DNA of 20,350 nucleotides from Plantago elongata (Eukaryota > Streptophyta > Magnoliopsida > Lamiales > Plantaginaceae), in the NCBI GenBank assembly GCA_036897095.1, contig JAYMSP010003284.1, forward strand, positions 1 to 20,350, written 5' to 3'. Of the stretch, positions 8,857-20,080 are shown in pieces. A model generated the notes under the pieces. It worked only from the letters and a program-made list of their open reading frames with translations, was not told where the DNA came from and did not search any database. Both the position numbers and the translations under genes were made by a program. The first letter of the stretch is position 1, and each line of letters begins with the position of its first letter.

Positions 8857-11800
8857 ATGGTAATGGCGGCAGTAACTTCATCATCATCGCCAATTGGATT
8901 CAAGAAACTTAATGGGTTTTCGGTTTCTGACCTTAAGAAACCATTCCATTGCAATTTTGGTTCGATTACCTCATCAAAATCCGATCTTTTCGGTGTGAAT
9001 CTTGGTGGTAAGAGAGCCAATGCTAAAAGCGCTGTTAGCAGAGTGTTTACTACCAGAGCGGTTTCTGATTCGAGCTATTCGCAGACTTGTCTTGACCCTG
9101 ATGCCAACTCTGTAATTCTCTCACATTTTATCTTCTATTTTGTGTCTGTGATGCATTTTGGATTTGTTGAAATCGATTGTTTGGTTGTCTGTTTAGTGCA
9201 CTTTGTTTGTTAGAGTGGAAATTGAGATTGAGTTTGAATTGGGAATTGTGCATTTCTTGTTCAGAATGGCTTTCATGATTTTTCTTATCAGATTGTACTA
9301 TTGCAGTGCATTTTGCTGATTTTGGAGTTTCGCCTGATAATACTTGGCATGGATTGTAAAATGTAGAACTAGACAATACAGAATCAGTAATACAGTATAA
9401 TGTAGAAATGCTGTATTGTAGATTGGTTCTCTTGATTGATTTGTTCTCCTCGGGCTAGTGCAGTTAGCAGATTCTGGTTCCTCGTTGGATAGTTATTCTG
9501 CCTTGGATAGTTTTAGTTCTTATTTGGCATGGTTTCTTTATGTTTCGTTCATGTTAAACAAGACAATACAGAAGATACCTAATGAAATGTTGTGTTATAA
9601 AAGTGGCTTTATTTCTCGTAAGACTAGTGCATTTTGCTTATTCTGACTTTTACCCTGGATAGCTGATTTGTCTGGGATGCTTCAGTTTCTTACTTGGCAT
9701 TGTCTGTGTATGTTTCGTTCATGTACAAGAGGATGCAGAAGCAGCCTAATTTAGAAATGGTGTGTTGTACGCTGCATGAACATTTCATTTCTAAAAAGAA
9801 GTACCTTCGACTCGGGAACCTCACCATTGCACCAAGGGTCGCCTTACAAGCTACTATATCACAATGTAGAAATTATAATGTGTATTTGTGAGATGAAAGT
9901 TTTGTTTATCTCAATTGGTTTCTATAAAATTTTACATGTGGATGATGGAAACCATTCACAGATGATCTGAAGCTATTGTTTGTGACTGTTTAGCTGGGAC
10001 TGTGAAGTTTATGACATAACTGAGATTGTGAAATGGATATTTTGTTTCCAGTCCAACTGTATGAATAGTTAGAATAACAAATGCATATTAACATGAAAAA
10101 GAGGAAAAATCAGATGACTGAATGAAAATTGGTATTTCAGGAAGTAATCTGACTAACACTCATGCGACAATGTTTGCTCCTGCAGAGTGTTCTAGGCATC
10201 ATTCTCGGAGGTGGAGCTGGGACACGGCTCTATCCTCTTACCAAAAAAAGGGCGAAACCTGCTGTCCCTCTGGGTGCAAACTATCGGTTGATTGATATTC
10301 CTGTCAGCAATTGCTTGAACAGCAACATATCCAAGATATATGTCCTTACTCAGTTCAACTCTGCATCTCTCAATCGACATTTATCACGGGCCTATGCAAG
10401 TAACATGGGTGGCTATAAGAATGAAGGGTTTGTTGAGGTTCTTGCAGCCCAGCAAAGCCCAGAAAATCCAAACTGGTTCCAGGTAAGAAGATATAACACA
10501 CTTGTTTAATTTTCACATTGCCATTTCCAGTAATATTTTGGAGACACCAAAGATAGCCTTTTACAGTCTGCATAACACAGTGATCAGTGCTGGTATATTA
10601 GTATCAAAGTACTGATGAATACCCTTTCTTTTTTGGAGTGTCCATATGATGCGGAAAATTGTTAATACAGTTTTCATCTTGTCTAGTTGGTTTATGATTT
10701 TCTTCTATTAGTATGCAGGTAGATGAGTGACTCTTTTATATTTACCATTTTGTTTTGGGACCTGGTAGGGTACAGCTGATGCCGTGAGACAGTATCTCTG
10801 GCTTTTTGAAGAACAAGATGTTCTTGAATATTTGATTCTTGCTGGAGATCATTTGTATAGAATGGATTACGAGAAATTCATCCAAGCGCACAGAGAAACT
10901 GATGCTGACATAACAGTCGCTGCACTGCCAATGGATGAAAAGCGTGCCACTGCTTTTGGTCTAATGAAGATTGATGATGAAGGCAGAATAATAGAATTTG
11001 CAGAGAAACCGACTGGAGAACAACTGCAAGCAATGAAGGTAATACTTACAAGTACTCATACTGAAATTTCATATGTTTACATTTCTTTTGAAGTTTGAAT
11101 TACAATCCACCAGCACCTTTCAATTAATCTTCATGATTATTATGCTTAGGTGGACACCACTATCTTAGGCCTTGATGATGAGAGAGCAAAGGAAATGCCT
11201 TTCATTGCTAGTATGGGTATTTATGTTTTCAGTAAGAATGCTATGTTAAATCTGTTAAGCGAGAAATTCCCTGGTGCCAATGATTTTGGAAGTGAGGTTA
11301 TTCCAGGCGCTACTTCAATTGGCTTGCGGGTAAGTTATAATATGAGGACCCTTATGTATCTTCAACGTAGGAGTGACACCTGTACTGCCTGCAAGCTTGT
11401 ATTTGTTCCAAATTGACAGTTTTATCACTAGATGTTAGCTTTATTAGCGATGCTAAAAGTGTACGTGGAAGAAGAGGCTAAATAATATGTGAGCTGAGGT
11501 GTCTGTATTATGTATATTTCTCAGTCAGTGTTTCCAATGACCTGTACTTATCTGAATTGCTAAAGTTAAGTGGAACTGGATCAACAACTTAAACATTAAT
11601 TTGGAGGTGCTTGATGAAGGTTTGTGGGTGAACATCCAAAACTAAAAGCTTGTTCTGCAGATTGCAAATGCCATAATCAGCTTCCGTAATTATTAAGCCC
11701 AGATTCTGATTCTAAATTTTTGACCGCTTAGTTTTATCAAAAGAATATTCCATAATCAGTTTCGCGAGCACTCTTTCCTTTTTTTATGTCGAAACACCCT

Positions 11801-13284
11801 GATAATTAAACTCTCTACTTCCAGGTCCAGGCTTATCTATATGATGGTTACTGGGAGGACATTGGTACCATTGAGGCTTTCTACAATGCGAATTTAGGGA
11901 TCACCAAGAAGCCTGTACCGGATTTCAGGTTCGTGGCCTTTAAATTCATTATGGCTATGGAGAAATAAAAGATTCCTTCCATAACTATTCTAAATACCAA
12001 TTGAAATAAAGTATGCCATTGGTGCATTGAATCAGTTTCTATGATCGTTCTGCTCCAATCTATACTCAACCCCGTTACTTGCCACCTTCCAAGATGCTCA
12101 ATGCAGATGTTACTGATAGTGTCATTGGTGAAGGTTGTGTCATAAAGGTAAGCTCTCTTTGCAATGCAATGCATATCTATGATCAAGATGTATCTTCACA
12201 TGCGTGCGCCACCACGTAGAGATATCAGTATGTACTTAATGATGTGTAAATTGTCAGAACTGTAAAATTCACCACTCCGTGATTGGTCTTCGATCATGTA
12301 TCTCAGAGGGTGCAATCATAGAAGATACCCTATTGATGGGTGCCGACTATTATGAGGTAGATTATTCAAAACCGGTCTAGCTCTATCTTCTTAACACAAG
12401 CCATACTACTATTTCAGTATTTCTTATCATAATGTTGTATGTCTAGTACTAACACATTACTTGCACCAGACTGACGCAGACAGAAAAATCCTAGCGGAGA
12501 AAGGTGGTGTTCCAATTGGAATCGGCAAAGATTGCCACATCAAGAGGGCCATAATTGATAAGAATGCTAGAATCGGCGACAACGTGAAGGTAATATCTCT
12601 TGTTTTTTAGTAATACCATTTTCAATATACTGTAATATGTCTGGGAAAGTCACAATCGCCCTGTTTATGAAAAGAATATGATTTGGATTATAGAGTTTAG
12701 GATTTAGTGAGCCAAGTACAATATTGGTAGTAGAGTGGACCAATCACTTGTGCAAAGTAGATACTTCTACGTTCAGTGGCAACTGTAAGACTGGTAGGTC
12801 ATGGGCTGGAGGCCTAGAGACGACCTCTGCGGGGAAAATGCATTTGAGGCCTGTGTGGAATATTCCTCAACCCTCGAAGAACTTAAGAGGACTGTACTCA
12901 AGGTTGCCCTTTCTGGACAGTCTTGGTAGGTGTCATATCTTGGTTCTAACTTTCCAACATTGAAAGTGGCTGGCAATTTGCAGCGACTTTCGCAGTAAAA
13001 CACACAGATTATTGTTACGTGATGATGAATTTGAATTTTTCAAAAGAGTGGTCTTTCAATTTGAGGAGTCATTCCTACTGGCACAATCATACGTTTTAGT
13101 CTGTCATTTGCTTGCAAGTTATTTCCACTTTCAAATTTCTGTGACCAATGACTAGTTATGTCTACAGATAATAAACACTGCCAATGTGCAAGAAGCCGCG
13201 AGAGAGACTGACGGGTACTTCATCAAGAGCGGAATCGTCACTATTATCAAGGATGCCTTGATTCCCAGTGGGACGATTATTTGA
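8857..13284 (+). CDS. APS1: ADP-glucose pyrophosphorylase small subunit, plastid precursor
   Basis: This enzyme makes ADP-glucose from glucose-1-phosphate and ATP in the plastid, the committed step of starch synthesis; small and large subunits form a heterotetramer. Nine exons: 8857-9111, 10186-10482, 10769-11038, 11150-11329, 11825-11928, 12036-12147, 12258-12356, 12470-12589 and 13168-13284. All introns are GT-AG and the frame is continuous for 517 aa (potato about 521). A Ser-rich transit peptide covers about residues 1-67. Next come the redox cysteine C78 in QTCLDP, the nucleotide loop [18 protein letters not shown] (from G93), the catalytic Asp in [10 protein letters not shown] (D211) and the glucose-1-phosphate lysine in FAEKP (K264). 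The C-terminal beta-helix ends with the Lys-containing FIKSGIV...IKDALIPSG segment, the region linked to 3-PGA activation in potato. A second in-frame ATG at 8863 is an alternative start. The leader has no upstream ATG and carries ACGTGG at 8836-8841. Near-identity to potato APS1 makes this certain. Confidence 0.97.
9305..9800 (+). repeat. Degenerate tandem repeat of about 170-180 bases inside AGPase intron 1
   Basis: Three diverged copies share the anchor TA[C/T]TTGGCAT at 9341, 9521 and 9691 (spacings 180 and 170). Copies 2 and 3 also share TATGTTTCGTTCATGT exactly 170 bases apart, followed by related ACAGAAG/GCAGAAG-CCTAAT-GAAATG words. AGTGCATTTTGCT recurs at 9305 and 9625. This explains short open frames in this stretch that have no protein meaning. 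Confidence 0.7.
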
Positions 13285-13987
13285 AGAGGACTTGTTGCAC
13301 AGAGGATTACATGTTCATAAATGCTTTCTGCTTCTTTTGCACCAAGCCAAGAAAGATGATTTCTTAGAGAAGAAACGTGATTTCTTAGAGAAGCGAACTC
13401 CAAAATATGATAGCAGCTAAACAAAGAGATATCAATGAAAAGCAACACTTGAAATGTAATAAGTTTTTGTTGATTTGTATTAGTTCACCAAGACTCTTTT
13501 GTCATTCTTTCATCCTTCTAATACATTGTTTCAGCACCCCAAGCTCTTAACCAGTTTAGTTTCTACACTCTTTTCATCCCGGACATGCAAGCAACGATTT
13601 ATGTGCAACTAGCATTTGGCAGCTACCTTAACAAGTTAAATTCACCAACATGCCAGAACAACAAATGCATGAGACAATCATTCCACAGTAAGAGAAGTTT
13701 GCATAATTGTTAGAAACGAGGGAAGAACGTACAGTTTCCGGTTAGTTCCCTTTTCATGCAGGGTACTAAAATCTCCACACGCAGCCACAAACACATAAGA
13801 CAGCAAACCAGAGGTGTTCACGAGGACAAATTCATCTCAAAGTCGAGCATTGAAGAAAATATAAAGCTAAAGCGTGCAATGTTACATAAGTAGGGAGTAA
13901 ATCAGTGCTTAAAAACAAGAGATGAGATACAAAATAGAAATTCCAAGCTGCCTAGTTAATCAAAGGCAATAAATTGAGATTGATATC
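13285..13987. other. Convergent 3' region between the AGPase and RPN6 genes
   Basis: About 700 bases separate the AGPase stop (plus) from the RPN6 stop (minus), so this holds the two 3' untranslated regions. AATGTAATAAG near 13455 could be the AGPase polyadenylation signal. The AGPase 3' UTR has a tandem duplication with a 21-base period (13357-13377 and 13378-13393), each copy starting TGATTTCTTAGAGAAG. No coding region is seen. Confidence 0.6.
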
Positions 13988-15259
13988 TCAAGCCATGATC
14001 TTTGCAGATCTCACATACAAGCTATCAACAACCTTGCCCATATTGGCAATGGTTTCCAAAGTAGCTGGATAGATTGCATCAGTTTTTGGATCCTCAAATA
14101 TGATTAGGCATCCAGCTCCCTGGTCTAGAGTCCCCTCAAACTTCTTATCCAGAATCATCTGAGATAACTTCTTCTCCACATGATGAGCTGGCAACTCGAT
14201 CAGCTCAGCGACATGCGAAATCTCAACCCTAGAAAATGGCTCGATCAACCTGCAAAGATTCTGCTCCAAGAGAGTGTCATACAAGGAAGAAAGGTGCCTA
14301 TGCACAATAGGGTCCTCATCAAGCTGAGTCTTGAAATTCTGAAGAGCAGTTTCGAAAAGTTTCAGGGAACGTTTCGAATGTGCATCAGCAACGGCTTTCA
14401 TTGCATCAAGCTCTGGTCCTTGATACTGTAAACCTACTTTGGGTGATGAAATGATTCCTGCTACATCATCTGCTTGGCTTACCATAATTTTGCAGAGCAA
14501 CATATACTTGAGGCTGTATATGGCCTGAGGATCCTCAAGAGCATTAAAAGCCTCAAATGCTTCAAAGAAGTAACTGTAGGCTGTTTTGTAGTCTTTCTCT
14601 TCAGCATGGAGAATCCCACTTTGCAGATCTATGGTGCCCTGCTGAGCTGGAGGTACATATATAGCATTGGCGGCTGTTCTTGCAGCAGTAAGTGCAGCCT
14701 TTGCTTTCGGCAAGTTTCTCAGAGAAAAATGAAGTTTGCTCTCAAGTAAGTCAATTTCCACAAGCAGTAGCTTGTCATCCAGCCTCCTCACCTCCTTGAC
14801 AAGACCTGAAAGCAGATTCAGCGCTTCAGAGTATTCCTTGTTCTCCATCAGAAGAGCTGCAAGTCTTGCCTCAATTCTTTGACGGAGAAAAGTCCGCTTT
14901 TCAGCACGACTCCACTCCACAATCTCTTTGCAAAGGGATATCTGAAGATCAGATGTTCCAGGTATTTTAGAAACTGCATCAACAATAACACGAACAATTT
15001 TGGCCGTTTTAGCCTTTGGGATCAAGGAAAAGAAAGGTCGTAGCCTTGTGAGGAGGCTCTGAAGTTCTGCTGCTCGACCCTCTTTTTTAAGTAGCTCGGA
15101 AAGATGGATTATAGCCTGTTCTTTGAATCGTAATGCTTCAGAAGAAGACGAAGGATCATCCAGAACCTGGTAAAGGATGGAGATTGCCTCCGAGGGAGAA
15201 TCGGCTTCAGTAGCCTGGACAAGTGATTGAGAGAGTGGGGGAATTTGTATGGACGACAT
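13988..15259 (-). CDS. RPN6: 26S proteasome regulatory subunit RPN6 (PSMD11)
   Basis: RPN6 is a lid subunit of the 19S regulatory particle; it clamps the lid and base to the 20S core and is needed for assembly. The coding region is one uninterrupted frame of 423 aa (Arabidopsis about 419). The N-terminal half is the helical-repeat solenoid, with the conserved RPFFSLIPKAKTAKIVR, AEKRTFLRQR and HFSLRNLPKAKAAL segments. The C-terminal PCI domain contains DPIVHRHLSSLYDTLLEQN and the winged-helix segment VEKKLSQMILDKKFEGTLDQ. It ends in the lid-bundle helix DSLYVRSAKIMA. I chose the ATG at 15259 because the in-frame ATG at 15286 lies inside an intron: an acceptor CAG occupies 15281-15283 on the minus strand. 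The leader is split, with a donor at 16055-16056, and the intron is about 775 bases. A spliced leader argues against a retrocopy. An ACCCCCTCCCAG-GTACTG site near 15885 could be an alternative acceptor or donor. Confidence 0.97.
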   Translation of the reverse strand: MSSIQIPPLSQSLVQATEADSPSEAISILYQVLDDPSSSSEALRFKEQAIIHLSELLKKEGRAAELQSLLTRLRPFFSLIPKAKTAKIVRVIVDAVSKIPGTSDLQISLCKEIVEWSRAEKRTFLRQRIEARLAALLMENKEYSEALNLLSGLVKEVRRLDDKLLLVEIDLLESKLHFSLRNLPKAKAALTAARTAANAIYVPPAQQGTIDLQSGILHAEEKDYKTAYSYFFEAFEAFNALEDPQAIYSLKYMLLCKIMVSQADDVAGIISSPKVGLQYQGPELDAMKAVADAHSKRSLKLFETALQNFKTQLDEDPIVHRHLSSLYDTLLEQNLCRLIEPFSRVEISHVAELIELPAHHVEKKLSQMILDKKFEGTLDQGAGCLIIFEDPKTDAIYPATLETIANMGKVVDSLYVRSAKIMA

Positions 15260-16140
15260 AGTAGCTTTCGATATATGGTTCTGCAATATAGAACGTCATT
15301 AATTCCAGTAATACCAGAATTATAAACTCATCATGTCAGTTAAGTGCATGTTCTCCCAGAAAACCACCTCATACTAGTTCAGAGAAACATCGTAACTCCA
15401 ACTTCAATGTTAAAATGCATAACTATTCCCCAGAAGAAAAAAAACAGCATCCTATATGGACAACTCAAAAGAAGCTAAACAGGATACAATATATGAAAAT
15501 AAAAGAAAACCAAACTCCACAAAGTAGTTCCCATTGACCTAAAACCCGCACATACTGTCACACGGAATAACCGTTAAGGTAAACAGATGCAACAGCAATT
15601 AACAGTAGTCTATTGTCAACTAAACACATGGAGAAACAACGTGACAGCTCCTAACATCTTTCAAACGGGGAGTATACAATAAATATCCAAAATATGTAAA
15701 AAAAAGTTACTCCTGCATCGCGTAAAATAAACTAATAAATCACCAAAGAGACGGTTCACCAACGGTCAAGATTACAATTCCAACAACCAGGTTTCGCATT
15801 AATACGTATCTACAGCATACGATTCGAGCTAATCAGAGTATAAGCCAAATCGATTCGATTCGATCAAATCTATAAATCAGTACCTGGGAGGGGGTACAAG
15901 ATGTACAAAACAAGAGTAGATCGAAACAGCTGGTTCAATCGATAGAGAGCTACTTAACAAAATCCACTCGGATTGAGAAATTGAAAGTTGCACACATTGA
16001 ACCATATATACAGTACTAAGAATCGAAATTTGTGAAGGAAATGAAGAAGAATGTACCTGAAAATGGTGAATTGAAGCGTTTGTTAGATCCAAAACCCTAA
16101 GAGAGTGAAGAAGAAATAGGGAAGCTCGGTGATAATATGA
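15260..16140 (-). other. RPN6 5' untranslated region with a leader intron
   Basis: On the minus strand, leader exon 1 (about 16140-16057) ends TTTTCAG before GTACAT. The intron runs 16056-15281, and a 21-base leader segment (15280-15260) precedes the ATG. The leader exon has no ATG. It is pyrimidine-rich (TTTCTTCTTCACTCTC), as expected near a plant transcription start. Confidence 0.7.
16091..16100 (-). promoter_or_regulatory. Telo-box in the RPN6 leader/promoter
   Basis: TTAGGGTTTT on the minus strand (AAAACCCTAA on plus) is a telo-box, common near the transcription start of plant growth and housekeeping genes. I saw no copy of the proteasome-related element GGTGGCAAA in the region. Confidence 0.6.
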
Positions 16141-16280
16141 ACTAAAATAATTAAACGAAAAAGGATGGCTTGAGAAATAAGTTACGAATATATTCAAGAT
16201 GAGTCCTTGACATTTCGCAATCTCTAATCTGACCCTGTAAGATTATTCTACTGAATTAACTCAATAAGAGCTATACATGT

Positions 16281-16313
16281 ATAAGTGGGCTTTAATGGAC
16301 CAAGCCCACTTAT
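16281..16313. promoter_or_regulatory. Inverted pair of site II (TGGGCT) elements upstream of RPN6
   Basis: A perfect 12-base inverted repeat, ATAAGTGGGCTT (16281-16292) and AAGCCCACTTAT (16302-16313), is separated by 9 bases. Each arm carries TGGGCT, the site II core bound by TCP-family factors in promoters of housekeeping and growth genes. It lies about 150 bases upstream of the inferred RPN6 transcription start. The repeat is seen; promoter function is inferred. Confidence 0.55.

Positions 16314-17518
<1,205 letters not shown>

Positions 17519-17580
<62 letters not shown>
17519..17580. repeat. (TTA)n microsatellite, about 20 units
   Basis: Sixty-two bases of perfect TTA/TAT repeat, the longest simple repeat in the window. 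It produces a run of tyrosines in one forward frame that is an artefact of the repeat, not a protein. Confidence 0.97.
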
Positions 17581-17581
<1 letters not shown>

Positions 17582-18931
17582 CAAGAATATTTATCATCAT
17601 TTACTCATTTATATTGCATAACATGAATAGCTGAATAATTATATTTAAAATTATTTTTTTATGTATTTATAAATTTGTTACAAAATATTATATGGTGGGT
17701 ATGAACTTATATTATTTGATATATCGAGAAAACTATGAATTAGAAAAAATAAAGAAGGACAAAAGAAAAGTGAAGCTAAATTTTGAAATACATAAATAAG
17801 CTTAGATTAAAATAAAAATGAGAAAGTTAGAGTGTTTTGAACCAATGAACTAAAGTTTAGCATGTCCCAAATAACCACTCAGCCACACATAACTGTTGTT
17901 ATATTTCTTGGTAGGTGATATATACTATATGCCTACAATTTTATTTATTTAATTTTATTTTGCACTATCTATTCTGAGTCGGAGTCAAGTTGAGGTGGGT
18001 CGAGTTACCCCCTCAACCCACCCTGAATCCGCCACTATCTAAAAGTATTACTAAGTGAGTCGAGGAATAAAAGCGAAGCTTTTATTTTATAAATCATTCT
18101 GAAACTTGTTTTAAACTATTCAAGAAAAAAATGTCTTAATTTATCCCATTAAACTCCATCTGAAATAGTATTGTACTAGAAACTGAGCAAAATGTTCTCG
18201 TTTTTTTTGCAAATGTATGTAGGTGATGCTCATGAATCTCGAGAGAATATGGTTGTTGGTATAATTCTTATATATATATTTTTATTATTATTATTATATA
18301 TTTTAACTTTTTAACTCAAAATTTTAAAAATAAAAGATAAAAAGAATTATGGGTCAGCTGCTGGTCCATAATGTGAAGCCGGTTAACTTAATATTAAATG
18401 TAGTAATGGAACATGGTATACTGGAAACACCGGAGCTGTGTGGTGTGACGACAACACTGAAGACAGATAAGTTAGAAGTTGAATTTAACTGGAATTCTTT
18501 TACTTGAAGATAAAGTTTTCTTTTCTAGTAAGAATATAATTCTTTTTTGGTTATGGGAATGAATATATGTTGATTTCCTCTAGTATATACACACATGTAT
18601 GTACTAGAATAAATCATGAGAAAAACATAAACACATTGAGATTTCTTGAGATAAACACAGTGAGGAAGAAAGAACGGAGCTGGATAGTTTGGTAATTTGG
18701 TTGATAGATGAGCTGTGTTTTGGATTTTGGTTAATAGAAATTTTAGTATTTTGTGGACGTAGTCAATTGTCGAACCTATGTAAATCTTGTGTTGTGTGTT
18801 TACTTATCTCCTTTTTGCGTTTCTTGTGTTTATTTGTTGGTTAGTTTGGAAATTATTGGATTGAATTTGGATTGATTTGTTTTGTTGGATAAATCCGGGT
18901 TTACAACTGGAACGCTAAAGCCACTACTCAT
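17581..18931. other. AT-rich intergenic DNA, no gene seen
   Basis: Low-complexity AT tracts, including TATATATA and TTATTATTATTATATA at about 18270-18300. At 17982-18042 is a locally GC-rich stretch ending AATCCGCCACT with a weak inverted GGTGGGT/ACCCACC pair. It resembles one terminus of a hAT-like MITE, but I found no partner end. Confidence 0.5.
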
Positions 18932-19665
18932 CTAGCTACCATCATAATTAGCTAAAGCATGGGCAAGTTGATGATTGCCACTGCGTCTCACAAAAGAAAA
19001 GGACACAGAATTGAAATAAGCTGACAAGCTGAGAGAATCAGAATAATAGGACCAGCAGCTGAAAGTAAATTCTCAGGAAAGTTAAATTGTGTGACCAGAT
19101 TCAAACAATCTCCCTCCACAATAATGTCCTGAAAATCGAAAATGTAGGCAAGAACGAGAGCCTCCTTGGCTGCAAAAGCTTCAGCCACCTCCACATTAGC
19201 GATATAGGGGTAGACATTCATCCGCCAAGCCAGGACAGAACCGGACGCGTCCCTGGCAACGACTCCAGTGCTAGCCCCAAGTCTATTGCTCCTGATCAAG
19301 GCATCATAATTTACTTTTATTCTTCCGGCATCTGGTGGTCGCCAATGAGGCTGAATCTCAGGTGGTCGATGCTGCTGGGACAGCGGCTGGGCTGCCAAGA
19401 AATCCCCCAGGTATCTGCGTGTGTACAAAACTGACTCCAGTGCCTCAAATCTCTTGCCATCATGCACAATTTTATTTCTGTTATTCCATATGCGCCAGCA
19501 AGAAAGCACAAAAATCTGGCACTCCTCTTGGGTCAAGGAACTACGCACCTGTTGAATCCACAAGTGTACACGCGGTAAATCAGAAACAAGAGATTTATAC
19601 GGAATAGACGACATAGCCCAGTAAAATCTAGCATAGTCACATTCTTTAAAAATGGGGAAAATTAT
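18932..19665 (-). pseudogene. LINE-type retroelement remnant: C-terminal RNase H domain, frameshifted
   Basis: On the minus strand an open frame starts upstream of the first ATG (FKECDYARFYWAM, the usual end of the zinc-binding region of plant LINE reverse transcriptases) and continues for over 200 codons. It contains the linker CWRIWNNRNKIVHDG, then an RNase H-like domain with the acidic triad D (KVNYDA), E (VAEAFAAKEAL) and D (VEGDC). After about 19025 the reading moves to another frame, where the family's expected ending SFVRRSGN...LAHALA is found, followed by a TAG at 18932-18934. The reverse transcriptase and endonuclease are missing. It is a 5'-truncated, frameshifted copy like the 'putative ribonuclease H protein' annotations in plant genomes, and unlikely to be a working host gene. 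Confidence 0.75.
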
Positions 19666-20080
19666 ACAAACCTTCCCAAAAAAATTAAAATATCAAATAC
19701 ATTCATCTTTTGTAATAAACTCTTTGCCATTAATTCCGTTAATCAACGAAGTCAACCCTTCAAAAGTCAACTTTATTAATTTTTGGTAAAAAAAAAATAA
19801 TTTTTAAAAATTCTGAAAATTATTTTCTAAATTAAAAAATAAAATAAATCAGTTATTGCAAATTAGCCCAAAAATTATAATTCTTAAAAAATACTACCCA
19901 AATATTATTACCTTTCTCCAGCACCATCTTCCACACTAAACCACCAATTTCCACCACCAAACCATCAATGTCAACCACCACACCAAACCACCAAATACAG
20001 CTCCGATCGGAGTTGTAACCGCTCTGACGGAGCTATGTTTTATAACTGATATCGGAAGGAGAAAATGAAGGTCGAGCTTC
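19666..20080. other. Intergenic DNA between the LINE remnant and the CACTA end
   Basis: An AT-rich half (to about 19910) is followed by a C-rich stretch of repeated CCACCA words (19920-20000). A perfect 12-base palindrome CTCCGATCGGAG lies at 20001-20012. No coding potential is recognised. Confidence 0.5.

Noticed and set aside
12724..13003. Overlapping open frames on both strands between AGPase exons 8 and 9
   Set aside because: They are wholly inside intron 8, which has good splice sites and joins exons in frame. The local sequence is somewhat GC-richer, but I could not match it to a known SINE or gene.
14180..14749. Plus-strand open frames within 14180-14749
   Set aside because: Antisense shadows of RPN6, whose minus-strand frame matches the family end to end.
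15260..15286. Upstream in-frame ATG that would add nine residues to RPN6
   Set aside because: That ATG precedes a CAG acceptor at 15281-15283, so it is spliced out. RPN6 proteins begin at the MSS methionine.
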